A DNA stretch of 24,324 bases from assembly GCA_049509915.1 (NCBI GenBank), contig JBEKZL010000113.1:1-24324 (forward strand). Direction: 5' to 3'. Shown here piece after piece: positions 16,250 through 24,315 of the stretch (positions are counted from its first letter, which is position 1; each line of letters starts with the position of its first letter). The stretch is from JBEKYD01 sp049509915 (GTDB lineage: Bacteria; Acidobacteriota; Terriglobia; Bryobacterales; Bryobacteraceae). A program made the translations under genes and the position numbers. The notes beneath the pieces were generated by a model that saw nothing but the letters and a program-made list of their open reading frames with translations, was not told the origin of the DNA and did no database searches.

Positions 16250-19200
16250 TTATACCTTCCCGGCGACGGCCTCCACGAAGGCCTCGCCACCCCCATACTG
16301 CGTCAACTTTTTGGAAAATGCGTCGGCGGTGGCATCCTTCAAGGAAAGCGGCTGTTTGAAAGCGAGATTGTAGCTGGCCTCGAACTGCGTCTCGCTGGCG
16401 GCTCGGATCTGCGGATCGAGAAACGATTTCACCGCGTTCGCTTTGTCCACGCGCCCGGTAAACTTCACTTCGAACTCCTCGATACCGTCGGCTTCGATGC
16501 CCACCTCGAAATGGCATGTGACGTCCGCCTCCTGAAGCGTCGCCATAGCCTGATGCACCTTCCACGTGGCGCCGGCCTCGAATAGACGAACGCGCAAGGT
16601 TGCGATACTGGCCACTTTGCTTTTGCGGGCCTTGTCCCAAAGGTCGGCCAGTGCCTGGGCGAGCGGCCCCTGCGCGGTGAGTTCCGGTGGCGGTGGCTCT
16701 GCGGGCTTGAATCCCGGCAATACCGGCGGCTGAATTTCGCCCGATTTCTCCCGGATGGTCACCACTGCCATGGCTTGTTGCCGTTGGCCACGGCTATCCG
16801 TCACCTCGACGGTGTAGGTCATCGACTGCTCCGGCCGCACACGAAGCTGCTGGGTCGCCTGATCGCTACCGGTAGCCGCAAGCTGCGGTTCATTCGACGT
16901 ATAGGTATAAGGCGGGACGCCGCCTTTGACGCTGACCACCAACTCTGAGGACCCACCCCGCTCGATGGTAGTGGGATTGGCCTGGAAGCGGAGTTCCAGC
17001 GGTTCCGCCCGCGGCCACAGCTTCTTCCCTTTCGCGTCGTCGATGGTGTGTAAGAAATGGTTATCACTGATGTGGATGACGGGCCGCGGATCGCCGGGGC
17101 CCCACACTTGCGAGCCCTCGCGGTAAATGAACACTCCCTGATCGATGCCGTTACGGATACATTCGAACAACGGCGTGTCGTGCAGCAGAATGGAGAGCTT
17201 GGGCGCGCGGCGGTATTCGGTCCGAATCTGCGCCGTGGTCATCTCGCCCTTCACTCGAAGGCCGCTCTGGTCGCGCACGAAAGGCGGGGAATCCGGAATG
17301 TCGCGGGCTTCCAGCAGCTTCTTCTGCTCGTGCAGGACTCGTTCCACCTGGTGCTGGCCATTTCCGGGCATATCGCCGGCGCCGGAGAGCTCAATGATGG
17401 TGTGGCCCAGGTCGAGTTGGGCGCCGGTCATCCGCGAACTCGAAGGGTAAAAAAGATGGCGGTAGCACTGGAGAATCGCCATGGCCACATCCAGCTTCAG
17501 CTTCTCGTATTCGGCTTTGACCTTACCTTGCTGGTAGTCTGCGAGTTCGCGCTGATGTTCCGGCTTCAGAAGCTGGCCGAGGGCGAGGCGGCGGCGCACC
17601 AGGTCACACATGTTGGGGATGGTGCGCTCATCGGCTGCGACGAATACCAGGTTGTTCTTCAACTCGCGGCTCTTGCGTTCCGTACCCTTATATTCGAAGA
17701 TCTCGACGATGTCAGGCGGCGGCTGGCGCAGGTCGGAAGGTACGGGAGTCGATTCGTGGCCCATCACTACAAGCAGAGGCCGGCCGTCGCCGACCTCGTC
17801 GGGCACCTCGTAGGGACCTGGAGGGGAGAGCACCGCGTTAAATTCACCGCGAGGAAGGCTGAACAACTGGCGGATTCGCTCGGCAAGTTCCGTACGGACT
17901 TCAGCAGCGTCAATGTCCCGCATGATCCGTCGGATGATCATGGTAAGATTCGGCTCCACCATGAAGCGCAGAGGGGCGCCCGGGCGGTCGTCCAGGTAGA
18001 TGGAATCGGTGACGAACTGCACGCGGGCCTGCTCGATGAACGACGGTTCAATGGCGGGCGAACACACGGACAGCTTCAACTGCTCGGCGGTGATTCCCCT
18101 GGCGGAATCGTAGGCCAGGGTGTGCCAGAAAATCGTGCGCGCCACGTAGGCCGTTACCGGGGGCAGGCCCGGATACTTCTGGGCATCGATGCGCTGTGCG
18201 AGAGACGGCTCGTCCCCTGCGACGGCGGCGACGTCGGACTTGACCGCCGGCGCGTACTGGCCTTGGCCGAGTTTGACGTTGATTTCGGTGCGGATCGGCT
18301 CGAAGGCCGGGTCCATATGGTGCGAGTGGATCGAGGCCGCGTCCGGCGGCTGAATTCTCCAGAGGTGGTGGATCGTGCGGGCCAGCAACCGCAGCATGCC
18401 ACGCGTGCGTTGGAACGTGCTGAGAGACGAGGTCTTCTCGGTCAGCATTTCGAGCAGCTTGGGATGGAGCGGATAGCTGCGTGCGAACCGGTCGCGGAGT
18501 TCCGGGTCGGCAGCATCGGCGGGCAAAGCGTCGCGGTTGGAGTTCCACACCTGCGAGTAGCCCGCGATCACTTCTTTGGCGGCGTCGAGATCCACGGTTT
18601 CGAAAAGGCGCGCGCGTAGAACGTTGGGCGTCTCGTCTTCCTCGGTAGGGTTCAGCGTCGTCGAACTGCGCACGGCGACGCTTTCCGCTTCGGACATGGC
18701 GGTGGCGGCGCGCTCGTTCTCGTCTTTATAAGCGTCGCCGGCTTTGTCGTCCTTACCAACTGCGAGCGTATAGACGAGCGCGACTTGCGGAGTGGACGCG
18801 ACGGCCTTCCATAGATCGTGGACGAAAGCGGCAAACTGCTTGGACGCATCCGGAAATGTGCGCTCCACCTTCCGGAGGTAGACGGAGACCTCGTCCAGGA
18901 GGATCAGCGTGGGCTGGCCGCCGAAAAGTTCGCGGATGGTGTCCGCGCCCGGTGCGATGTGCTTTTCGTCGCTGACGCGAACGCGCTCGTAGCCGGCACG
19001 CCCGGCCAGGCGATAGGCCATCTCGCCCCAGAGCGACCGTGCAAGCAGTCCTGGTTCGAGAGTGAGGCCATTGGCGGGGTCGGCGTTCTCTCCGTCGAGG
19101 GCGGCGATGCGGATGGCGCCTGCCGGGAGAATCGCAGGATCGACGAAGGTTTCGGGCTTCGGAACACCTTTCATTCCACGGACGGCGTGCACCAGGGCGA

Positions 19201-19483
19201 TGAGGGAGTGGGTCTTACCACCGCCGTACTGTGTCCCGAGCCGGATGATGGAGGATACTTCGCCTCCTTTGCCGGATAGACGGAGGCAGACCGCCTTGAG
19301 CAATTCCTTCATGCCGCGCGTAGGGTAGCTCTTTGCGAAGAACGCGGCGGGGTCCAGGTAGTCGGAGGGCGCAGTCCCGTTGACAACGCGCGACAGGTCC
19401 GCCATGAACTCGTCGTCGCGGATGGTGCCCGCGAGGACATCGGCTCGCGGACGGCAGGTGTCGAAGATCGTTGGCAGACTCAT
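16250..19483 (-). CDS. DUF499-type AAA+ ATPase with C-terminal Ig-like domain
   Basis: From the ATG at 19483 the protein is 1077 aa. The frame is open to a possible start at 19549, but that adds 22 atypical residues, and family proteins begin near SLPTIFDTCRPR. Walker A is GTQYGGGKTHSL (83-94) and Walker B LILLDEVS (193-200), both in the style of DUF499 ATPases. A long helical middle follows. Near residues 835-920 there is an apparent immunoglobulin/PKD-like beta domain containing VSVKGGVPPYTYTS and QSMTYTVEVTDSRGQ, then a proline-rich linker and a conserved C-terminal domain. The ATPase probably powers the system (DNA or protein remodelling). It is the first gene of the operon. Its start lacks a strong ribosome-binding site; GGAG is 17 nt away. 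Confidence 0.88.
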   Translation of the reverse strand: MSLPTIFDTCRPRADVLAGTIRDDEFMADLSRVVNGTAPSDYLDPAAFFAKSYPTRGMKELLKAVCLRLSGKGGEVSSIIRLGTQYGGGKTHSLIALVHAVRGMKGVPKPETFVDPAILPAGAIRIAALDGENADPANGLTLEPGLLARSLWGEMAYRLAGRAGYERVRVSDEKHIAPGADTIRELFGGQPTLILLDEVSVYLRKVERTFPDASKQFAAFVHDLWKAVASTPQVALVYTLAVGKDDKAGDAYKDENERAATAMSEAESVAVRSSTTLNPTEEDETPNVLRARLFETVDLDAAKEVIAGYSQVWNSNRDALPADAADPELRDRFARSYPLHPKLLEMLTEKTSSLSTFQRTRGMLRLLARTIHHLWRIQPPDAASIHSHHMDPAFEPIRTEINVKLGQGQYAPAVKSDVAAVAGDEPSLAQRIDAQKYPGLPPVTAYVARTIFWHTLAYDSARGITAEQLKLSVCSPAIEPSFIEQARVQFVTDSIYLDDRPGAPLRFMVEPNLTMIIRRIMRDIDAAEVRTELAERIRQLFSLPRGEFNAVLSPPGPYEVPDEVGDGRPLLVVMGHESTPVPSDLRQPPPDIVEIFEYKGTERKSRELKNNLVFVAADERTIPNMCDLVRRRLALGQLLKPEHQRELADYQQGKVKAEYEKLKLDVAMAILQCYRHLFYPSSSRMTGAQLDLGHTIIELSGAGDMPGNGQHQVERVLHEQKKLLEARDIPDSPPFVRDQSGLRVKGEMTTAQIRTEYRRAPKLSILLHDTPLFECIRNGIDQGVFIYREGSQVWGPGDPRPVIHISDNHFLHTIDDAKGKKLWPRAEPLELRFQANPTTIERGGSSELVVSVKGGVPPYTYTSNEPQLAATGSDQATQQLRVRPEQSMTYTVEVTDSRGQRQQAMAVVTIREKSGEIQPPVLPGFKPAEPPPPELTAQGPLAQALADLWDKARKSKVASIATLRVRLFEAGATWKVHQAMATLQEADVTCHFEVGIEADGIEEFEVKFTGRVDKANAVKSFLDPQIRAASETQFEASYNLAFKQPLSLKDATADAFSKKLTQYGGGEAFVEAVAGKV

Positions 19484-19513
19484 GTGATTTGTAAAAGATA
19501 CTCCAGTGTATGC

Positions 19514-19530
19514 CCTCGATGGGGTCGAGG
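19514..19530. promoter_or_regulatory. Inverted repeat upstream of the defence operon
   Basis: CCTCGA-TGGGG-TCGAGG is a perfect 6-bp inverted repeat with a 5-nt spacer. It is centred about 39 nt upstream of the first operon ATG (19483). Size and position suit an operator for a dimeric repressor or a small leader hairpin. No regulator gene with an obvious match is adjacent; the multi-HTH protein at 23536 is 4 kb away. Confidence 0.4.
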
Positions 19531-19676
19531 CAATTCCAGAACGACACAAGGGACATGCAAGACCTTCAGGGTTGGCACGGTGAGGGTAGGCGCGCCGGCC
19601 GCTTATAGGCAGCCGAAATCAGGCAAAGCTGGCACGCTTAAACGCGGATCTCCACAGATCAGTGGTCTGAGCCCGA

Positions 19677-20340
19677 TCACAACAGCTCGATTGCGCGCTG
19701 CAACGCGACATCTTGGCCGGCTCGCAGCGTTGCCATAGATGGGCGCGCTTCGACGTCAGGCGAAACGCCGCTGCCCTCCAGGAGACGATCATTCCAGGTC
19801 ATCCAGCCGCCGATCGGAATCCGGGGAGGGTATGGGCTACGGAATACCGCAAGCCCGCCTTGCGAGTTCCAAGATGGCGTCACGGTCGTTACCAGCTCCC
19901 ATGTTCCAGGTTGCCATCGATTCCAATTGTTCGGCGTTCCGATACCGAAACCCGCTGAACTTGTCACGCAGGCTCGTTCCGAACACGACGTAAAACCGGA
20001 TGCCCAACGAATCGGTCAATTGCTCGATGATTCGGGGATGATGGTCGGGAATGCCTTTTTCTACCACGAATCATTTAAAAGGTTTGCGATTGGCATGGTC
20101 GCTGGATTGTAGGGCTTGATACCAGCGGAGGGGCAATAGTCGATAACTTCCTCGACAACTCCTTCAAAGAGCGCATTCGGCAACGCTAGGCGGAATTCCT
20201 GAGGTTCGCTTTGAACCGTGGTCTTCTGAAGCTCGTCCCACTAACGATCGATCTGATGGGCTTCCGTGATGTGGCCTTGGTTTTGAACCATAAAGCGAAT
20301 CGCTGCGGTTCGCGCGGCATCTGCCGGTGGCTGGGGCTGA
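19677..20340 (-). pseudogene. S41-peptidase-like pseudogene with three in-frame stops
   Basis: One minus-strand frame is protein-like over about 220 codons, but is interrupted by TAG at 20241-20243, TAG at 20061-20063 and TGA at 20016-20018. Upstream pieces read EFRLALPNALFEGVVEEVID and AGIKPYNPATMPIANLLNDS. The last open piece (96 codons, to 19677) ends RLLEGSGVSPDVEARPSMAT then LRAGQDVALQRAIELL. That ending resembles the C-terminus of S41 (tail-specific/Ctp-like) serine proteases, where 'eGxGVxPDi ... G.D.qL..Ai' is usual. The catalytic Ser/Lys region is not recognisable, so the family call is moderate while the broken state is clear. It lies just upstream of the defence operon promoter region, in the same direction. 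Confidence 0.55.
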
Positions 20341-20654
20341 TCTCGTAAAAGGCTGGGCTCAGTCGGGTGCCAGAACAGCACCTAGCGAAATCTACCGAGA
20401 TCCTTTGGTTCTAACGCGGTGCCCTGCGTAGGTTTGCCCGGCCCCCGGCCGGAATCGGTTGGAACCGTCGAGCACCGTGAATCCCAGGTCGGACGCGGAC
20501 TTCCATGCGATTTGCCCGCTCGATTTGGTGCCGGGTCACCACTCATTAAATAGCCGCTAGAGGGGGTTTTTGGTAGCTTGCACCAACTCCTTTAAAAACG
20601 ATTACGCAAGGCCGCACACCAAGACAATCGCGGTCTTCGAAAAGGAGATTAAGA
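20341..20654. other. Intergenic stretch, no gene seen
   Basis: This stretch has no supported gene. On the minus strand it may continue the decayed coding sequence at 19677-20340: a frame with AWKSASDLGFTVLDGSNRFR is protein-like but soon meets stops. Near the right end, GTCTTGGTG...CAATCGCGGTCTTCG can form only a short hairpin. The last bases hold the AGGAG ribosome-binding site of the next gene. Confidence 0.4.
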
Positions 20655-21092
20655 ATGCAGAGCACCGTCAAAAGACTGTTTCGTTCGCCGATGGCTGTAT
20701 TAGTGATGTCAACCGCCATCGGTATAATTGGTAACTCGCTGGCACCCGCCCAGGAACTACCTACTACTGCAAGTCGGGTTCCAACCAAGACCATGGCGGA
20801 CCCGAAGGGTTTACCCAGCCCGGTGTTGGTGGATTCCGTAACGCCAGGACTGTCCACGCCGATGTTCCAGACAAGGCAGGAAATCTTCGGCATGCCCATT
20901 CTTAGCCCGGGCAACTTCACACCGGCTGCGGAGGAGGATGCCTGCAGAATCATAGAGGCTACCCTGCTCTACAAGAACGGCCCCAATGACGGTTGGTGTT
21001 GGCTTGTTACTACCGACTGTGGTGATCAATATCAAAAGGGAGATTGCTGGTACACCGAATCCCTTTCCGAAAACCGCAATTCCAGCCATTAG
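20655..21092 (+). CDS. Small secreted cysteine-containing protein, unknown
   Basis: The protein is 145 aa with a clear export signal: basic start (STVKRLFRS), hydrophobic core PMAVLVMSTAIGIIGNSLA and a probable cut after APA (PAQELPTT). The mature part has a Pro/Thr-rich linker and a C-terminal region with four cysteines: C98, C115, C122 and C131 (ACRIIEATL..., WCWLVTTDCGDQ, GDCWYTE). Two disulfides in the periplasm or outside the cell are likely. I do not recognise a family; size and Cys-rich tail resemble small exported factors. AGGAG lies 7-8 nt upstream of the ATG, a good start. Lower GC than its neighbours suggests transfer. It stands alone between the pseudogene and a gene-free stretch. 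Confidence 0.75.
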   Translation: MQSTVKRLFRSPMAVLVMSTAIGIIGNSLAPAQELPTTASRVPTKTMADPKGLPSPVLVDSVTPGLSTPMFQTRQEIFGMPILSPGNFTPAAEEDACRIIEATLLYKNGPNDGWCWLVTTDCGDQYQKGDCWYTESLSENRNSSH

Positions 21093-21720
21093 ACTCGTGG
21101 TCCCGCACGGTCAGCAAGAGGCAAGCTCCGCGCAATCGTGGGGCTTGCTCAGAAGGGCCGATCTATGAAGCAATGAATATGGCGACTTTGCGTTTACGAC
21201 ACCTTTGTCCTCATCCGCTTCAGAACTTCCGCGAGTACTGTTGCTCCAGGAAGCCGCTCAGATTGGCGCTCGCCTTGAACTACGGAATAGGCTGGAATCC
21301 AACACCGTATCGAATTCTTCACTGAGACCTGACAAGCGAAGGATGTCCCAGACCATGAAATACGCCACCAAAACGCGCTCCCAGGGGCTTTGGCTTCGGC
21401 TACCCGAGGACTTCGATTGCGCGCCCGGGCAACGCGTTCGCCGGAGAAGCTCTTGACAGTCGGAAAGCAGACCCAGAATGAGCGCATAAACCATCAGCTT
21501 GCAATCCGATCAACCTGCGAAGCACAAAAGACATACTGCTAGCCCACCAGAAGGACCCGGTCGGGCCCCCCTTGAAAAGGAATGATCTTCGCCGAAGGCG
21601 CCTAATCAAGGGCACGCCATAACAGCCACTGATCGTCTCCTGGTGCCGCCCCGAATCCCCCAGAGGCAACGATTCTCGGAATTTCACAAAATCCATCCCG
21701 GACCGCCAAAAACTTGCCGT
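21093..21720. other. Gene-free stretch of 0.6 kb holding repeat copy 7
   Basis: Only short, mutually overlapping frames occur here (minus 21258-21494 and 21400-21696 are the longest), and none has a recognisable motif or a good start. The one notable element is a seventh copy of the TTCTCGGAATTT repeat at 21673. The stretch separates the secreted protein from the CPBP protease. Confidence 0.5.
21673..21684 (+). repeat. Dispersed repeat copy 7, right of the operon
   Basis: TTCTCGGAATTT preceded by AGAGGCAACGA and followed by CAC. Same core, spacing and orientation as the six copies at 6.8-7.9 kb, but about 13.8 kb away on the other side of the defence operon. Confidence 0.7.
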
Positions 21721-22377
21721 TCAGCGCGAAATCCCGCACCAGTAGGCGAGGTAGAGTGCCAGGTTATACGAGGCATGGGCAAGAGCAGCTGCCGCGGTCG
21801 ATCCATGCCATACTCGGAGACAACCGTAGAGGCAGCCCGTGAGAACAATGCAGCAGAGCTGAAGCGCGGTTGTCCCGGCTGTCGTGAGATGCGCAATCGA
21901 GAATACTACGGCTGTGGCCACGATTGAACATGCAGCTGAACCTGAGCCCGACAGCGAGAGGTGCCGGGTTAACAGAAGAGCAGCAGTCAATAGATAGCCC
22001 CTGAAGATTACTTCTTCCAGAACCGGCCCGAGTGTAATGGCCAGCATTGCTTTGTTCCACCCGGTCTCGGTTCCGAGGGGTTGCTGCGAAAGGAGGGCGA
22101 CCGCCACAATGGATACGCCCGCGAGGAGGCCCGCCCCGATGCAAGATGCTGCGGCTCTCCGGCATATTCGATTCCAATTCGCGAATTCCAGCCCGAGGCT
22201 CTTCAGCTTGCCAGCAGATGAAATAGCGACCATTAGGAAGGCGCAGGCCTCAACTAGGCCGGCGACTTGTCGACCTGGTCGGATCGACCCAAGCGCCCCA
22301 AAGGCCGGTAGCAGGAGCATCCAGAACAGCAACTCTCTCCAATACCCCGTCAGTTCGTCTCCTGCAAAATCGACCAA
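21721..22377 (-). CDS. CPBP family intramembrane glutamic endopeptidase
   Basis: This 218-aa membrane protein has about six to eight hydrophobic segments (for example 16-30, 38-53, 78-96, 109-121, 150-163, 170-185, 195-212). All three CPBP/Abi (Rce1-like) motifs are present: E121-E122-VIF-R126, F159-xxx-H163 and H201-xxx-N205. These line the catalytic site of intramembrane proteases, some of which give bacteriocin self-immunity or process prenylated-like substrates. The target is unknown here. No ATG fits the start. TTG at 22377 has GGAGG about 11 nt upstream and is the best choice, though a later internal start cannot be excluded. It sits alone among accessory genes; immunity or envelope protease functions are both possible. 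Confidence 0.88.
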   Translation of the reverse strand: MVDFAGDELTGYWRELLFWMLLLPAFGALGSIRPGRQVAGLVEACAFLMVAISSAGKLKSLGLEFANWNRICRRAAASCIGAGLLAGVSIVAVALLSQQPLGTETGWNKAMLAITLGPVLEEVIFRGYLLTAALLLTRHLSLSGSGSAACSIVATAVVFSIAHLTTAGTTALQLCCIVLTGCLYGCLRVWHGSTAAAALAHASYNLALYLAYWCGISR

Positions 22378-22531
22378 ATAACCTGTATCCTCCGACGCGT
22401 CAACATCTTTGGATACTGGGCGGGATTGACCACCGATCCTTCGAACGTTAGAAGAGTGGGGTCGCTCACCGGTGGGGCATGGATCTGCCGCGCGTTTTGG
22501 TACAGAATAGAACCGTTCGACATGGACAGTT

Positions 22532-23497
22532 ATGCCAATGCAGCGCAGCCAACGCGGCGGTAGCCTTAAAGACCGAGTTCGACATCAAACAGAACAGCGC
22601 GCCTTGGACCAGGCCAGGCGAGTCCCCTGGAGGCGCTTGGCCGAAGCCACCGAGGAATACACCGACTGGCAGGTGTTCACACTGTGGTTACGGGCTGTCG
22701 TCGAGGCTGCCGGAAATATCCCGGCCATGGTCGCGCAGGAGATGGAATCGAGAACGCCTCAACTCCTTGGCCGCATCCGACCGGCCATCGAGGCGGCTGT
22801 GAAGAATGGGAACGGCGCGGGTTGCAGAATTTGGCAGGATGTCAGCGGCTGGGCGGAGACCAACGTCTTTATCGGTGCGGCGCAGGCCGGCTGGTTGGAT
22901 GCCGCCCGTTATTTCTCTTCGATGTCGCTACGCTCGATGCAAGCGTGGTCACACTGGGAAGACATCGACAGGCAGTGGCGCGCAGCCACGCCGCCGCACT
23001 TTCCAAACTACGAACAGTGGCAGTGTGAAGTTGCTGCCGTCGCCCGGCTGTCGAATCCCGGCAGTATAGCGCAGCGGGTGCTTGACTCAGTTCGGAGTGT
23101 ATCCGAGGCGGAATGGAGCAAGCTTCTCAACGGGTTTTCGGACTTGATGGCGTTTTCTCTGTGGTTGGAATTGGTGCTCGACATCGAGGGCCCAACCTCA
23201 CGCCTCGTCTCCAAGGAGTTGGCAGATCGGTACAGTGGATTCAAGGCCTCTCGTGCCATCAGATCCAAGGCAGTTGTTCGCGACCTTAATCAGTGGGCGC
23301 TCGATCGGGCCCTTGGTATTGCCGACCAGGAACACCTGCTCACAGCGCTGAGATTCCACGTCAGGCACCACCCGGCATATCGCACGATACGGAGCTACGC
23401 GTTGCATTGTCACGGTGTCTGGGCTGTCGAATATCCGGATCACCTGCCTTCATTTGAGGAATGGCGGAAGGCCGCCGATGCATACTTTGAGACGTAG
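22532..23497 (+). CDS. Hypothetical protein, 321 aa, with apparent internal duplication
   Basis: I recognise no family. The protein is soluble, rich in Trp, Ala and Arg and predicted mostly helical. Two segments look alike: TEEYTDWQVFTLWLRAVVEA (about 37-56) and NGFSDLMAFSLWLELVLDIE (about 201-220), both followed by a short turn and a helix (PAMVAQEMESR and SRLVSKELADR). It may therefore consist of two homologous helical modules. No signal peptide, transmembrane helix or catalytic motif stands out. The ATG at 22532 lacks a clear ribosome-binding site, and codons 1-25 are basic and less protein-like, so the true start may be somewhat further in. It converges with the DNA-binding protein gene, with only 38 nt between the stops. 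Confidence 0.75.
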   Translation: MPMQRSQRGGSLKDRVRHQTEQRALDQARRVPWRRLAEATEEYTDWQVFTLWLRAVVEAAGNIPAMVAQEMESRTPQLLGRIRPAIEAAVKNGNGAGCRIWQDVSGWAETNVFIGAAQAGWLDAARYFSSMSLRSMQAWSHWEDIDRQWRAATPPHFPNYEQWQCEVAAVARLSNPGSIAQRVLDSVRSVSEAEWSKLLNGFSDLMAFSLWLELVLDIEGPTSRLVSKELADRYSGFKASRAIRSKAVVRDLNQWALDRALGIADQEHLLTALRFHVRHHPAYRTIRSYALHCHGVWAVEYPDHLPSFEEWRKAADAYFET

Positions 23498-23535
23498 GGA
23501 TGTGGGGGACTGAACGGGCGGCTCTCAGATTTGTC

Positions 23536-24315
23536 TCAGCCAAGAGTCCCAACCGTGAACGGTGAGCCATCATCGCTATCGGTGCCTTCATCGCCCTGGC
23601 CGAGATCCCTTGTGGTAATGTTGCCCCTTCGAACCGGCCGGCGCGGCTTCCTTTGCCTGCCAATACCGTCCAGAATCTCGCGGACATTCTTCTTGAAGGT
23701 CGCCGCTTCCTGGGAAGGAAATCCGAGATCGACGAGGAAGACTTGGTCTTCCCGTTGGAGGCTGTCAAACGGAATCTGATTTGGGTGGCGACGTAGAAAC
23801 TGTCCAAGGCATTCCTCCGTTATCCTGCGGTCCTTCGTTTCGAGCCAGCCACGCTCCTTCCATCGGCGAATCTGTCGCGGTGTCACACGAAGAAGCGCTG
23901 CAAGGCTATTCGCCGTGAAAACCGCGAATCCATGAATTTCTTCGATCCCGTAACCAAGACGCGCAATCTTCGCGCGCACAGCTTTCACGCTGTGACCGGT
24001 CCGAACCGCGATTGATTCGATCGTCGCGTCAGCACCGAGAGCACCCAGCAGCGCGTTAGTTTGGGACTCCGTCCATCGTTTTGCCTCTCCCACCGAGGGC
24101 CTCCTTCGCTTATGTTCCGGGGAGATTCCCATTTTTGCCATGCGATACTCAACCGCTTTGCGTATGCTGTCCTTGTTGGGCGCAGTCGCGGTCTGTCGAC
24201 CTTCCTGGATTTTGCGACCTATGATGCGCTTCGCTGTCGCCGCTCCGCGTTTCGCACACAGGTCAACCAGAAGTTTGTCGGTCTCCGGAGTCCACTCGTA
24301 GCGGCTTACACCCAC
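23536..24315 (-). CDS. Multi-HTH DNA-binding protein (SANT/Myb-like plus MerR-like helices)
   Basis: This protein of at least 259 aa has three likely DNA-binding units. Unit 1 begins W8 (YEWTPETDKLLVDLCAKRG, about 6-65) and unit 2 begins W81 (KRWTESQTNALLGALGADAT, about 79-122, ending KAVRAKIARLGYG). Both follow the 'W.pee...l..l' SANT/Myb-like pattern. Unit 3 (about 130-180, FTANSLAALLRVTPRQIRRW then KERGWL) is a MerR/excisionase-like winged helix. The Arg-rich, acidic-ended tail is disordered-looking. No catalytic residues are seen. A regulator or recombinase partner of the island is the natural guess. The GTG at 24315 is the first visible start, but the frame is open to the window edge, so the protein may be longer at its N-terminus. 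Confidence 0.75.
   Translation of the reverse strand: MGVSRYEWTPETDKLLVDLCAKRGAATAKRIIGRKIQEGRQTATAPNKDSIRKAVEYRMAKMGISPEHKRRRPSVGEAKRWTESQTNALLGALGADATIESIAVRTGHSVKAVRAKIARLGYGIEEIHGFAVFTANSLAALLRVTPRQIRRWKERGWLETKDRRITEECLGQFLRRHPNQIPFDSLQREDQVFLVDLGFPSQEAATFKKNVREILDGIGRQRKPRRPVRRGNITTRDLGQGDEGTDSDDGSPFTVGTLG

Larger units (their letters stand above)
7951..19483 (-). other. Six-gene defence operon with an embedded DarTG module
   Basis: Six minus-strand genes follow one another without space: DUF499-type ATPase, small unknown protein (stop TAA directly abuts the ATG), DUF1156-type methyltransferase (ATGA overlap), DarT (1-nt gap), DarG (TGATG overlap), PLD-SNF2 helicase (ATGA overlap). Such junctions imply one transcript with translational coupling. 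From established knowledge, DUF499, DUF1156 and PLD/SNF2-helicase genes recur together in anti-phage neighbourhoods related in style to DISARM and BREX, and DarTG blocks phage DNA replication by ADP-ribosylating DNA. The combination and order here are seen directly; joint function is inference. Confidence 0.8.

Noticed and set aside
17057..18619. 520-codon plus-strand open frame
   Set aside because: Antisense shadow of the DUF499 ATPase; its protein has no domain and an unnatural composition.
7951..19483. A canonical DISARM or BREX system
   Set aside because: DrmA, DrmB (DUF1998), DrmC, PglZ, BrxL and HerA-type genes are not in the window. Only related protein classes occur, so the name was not applied.
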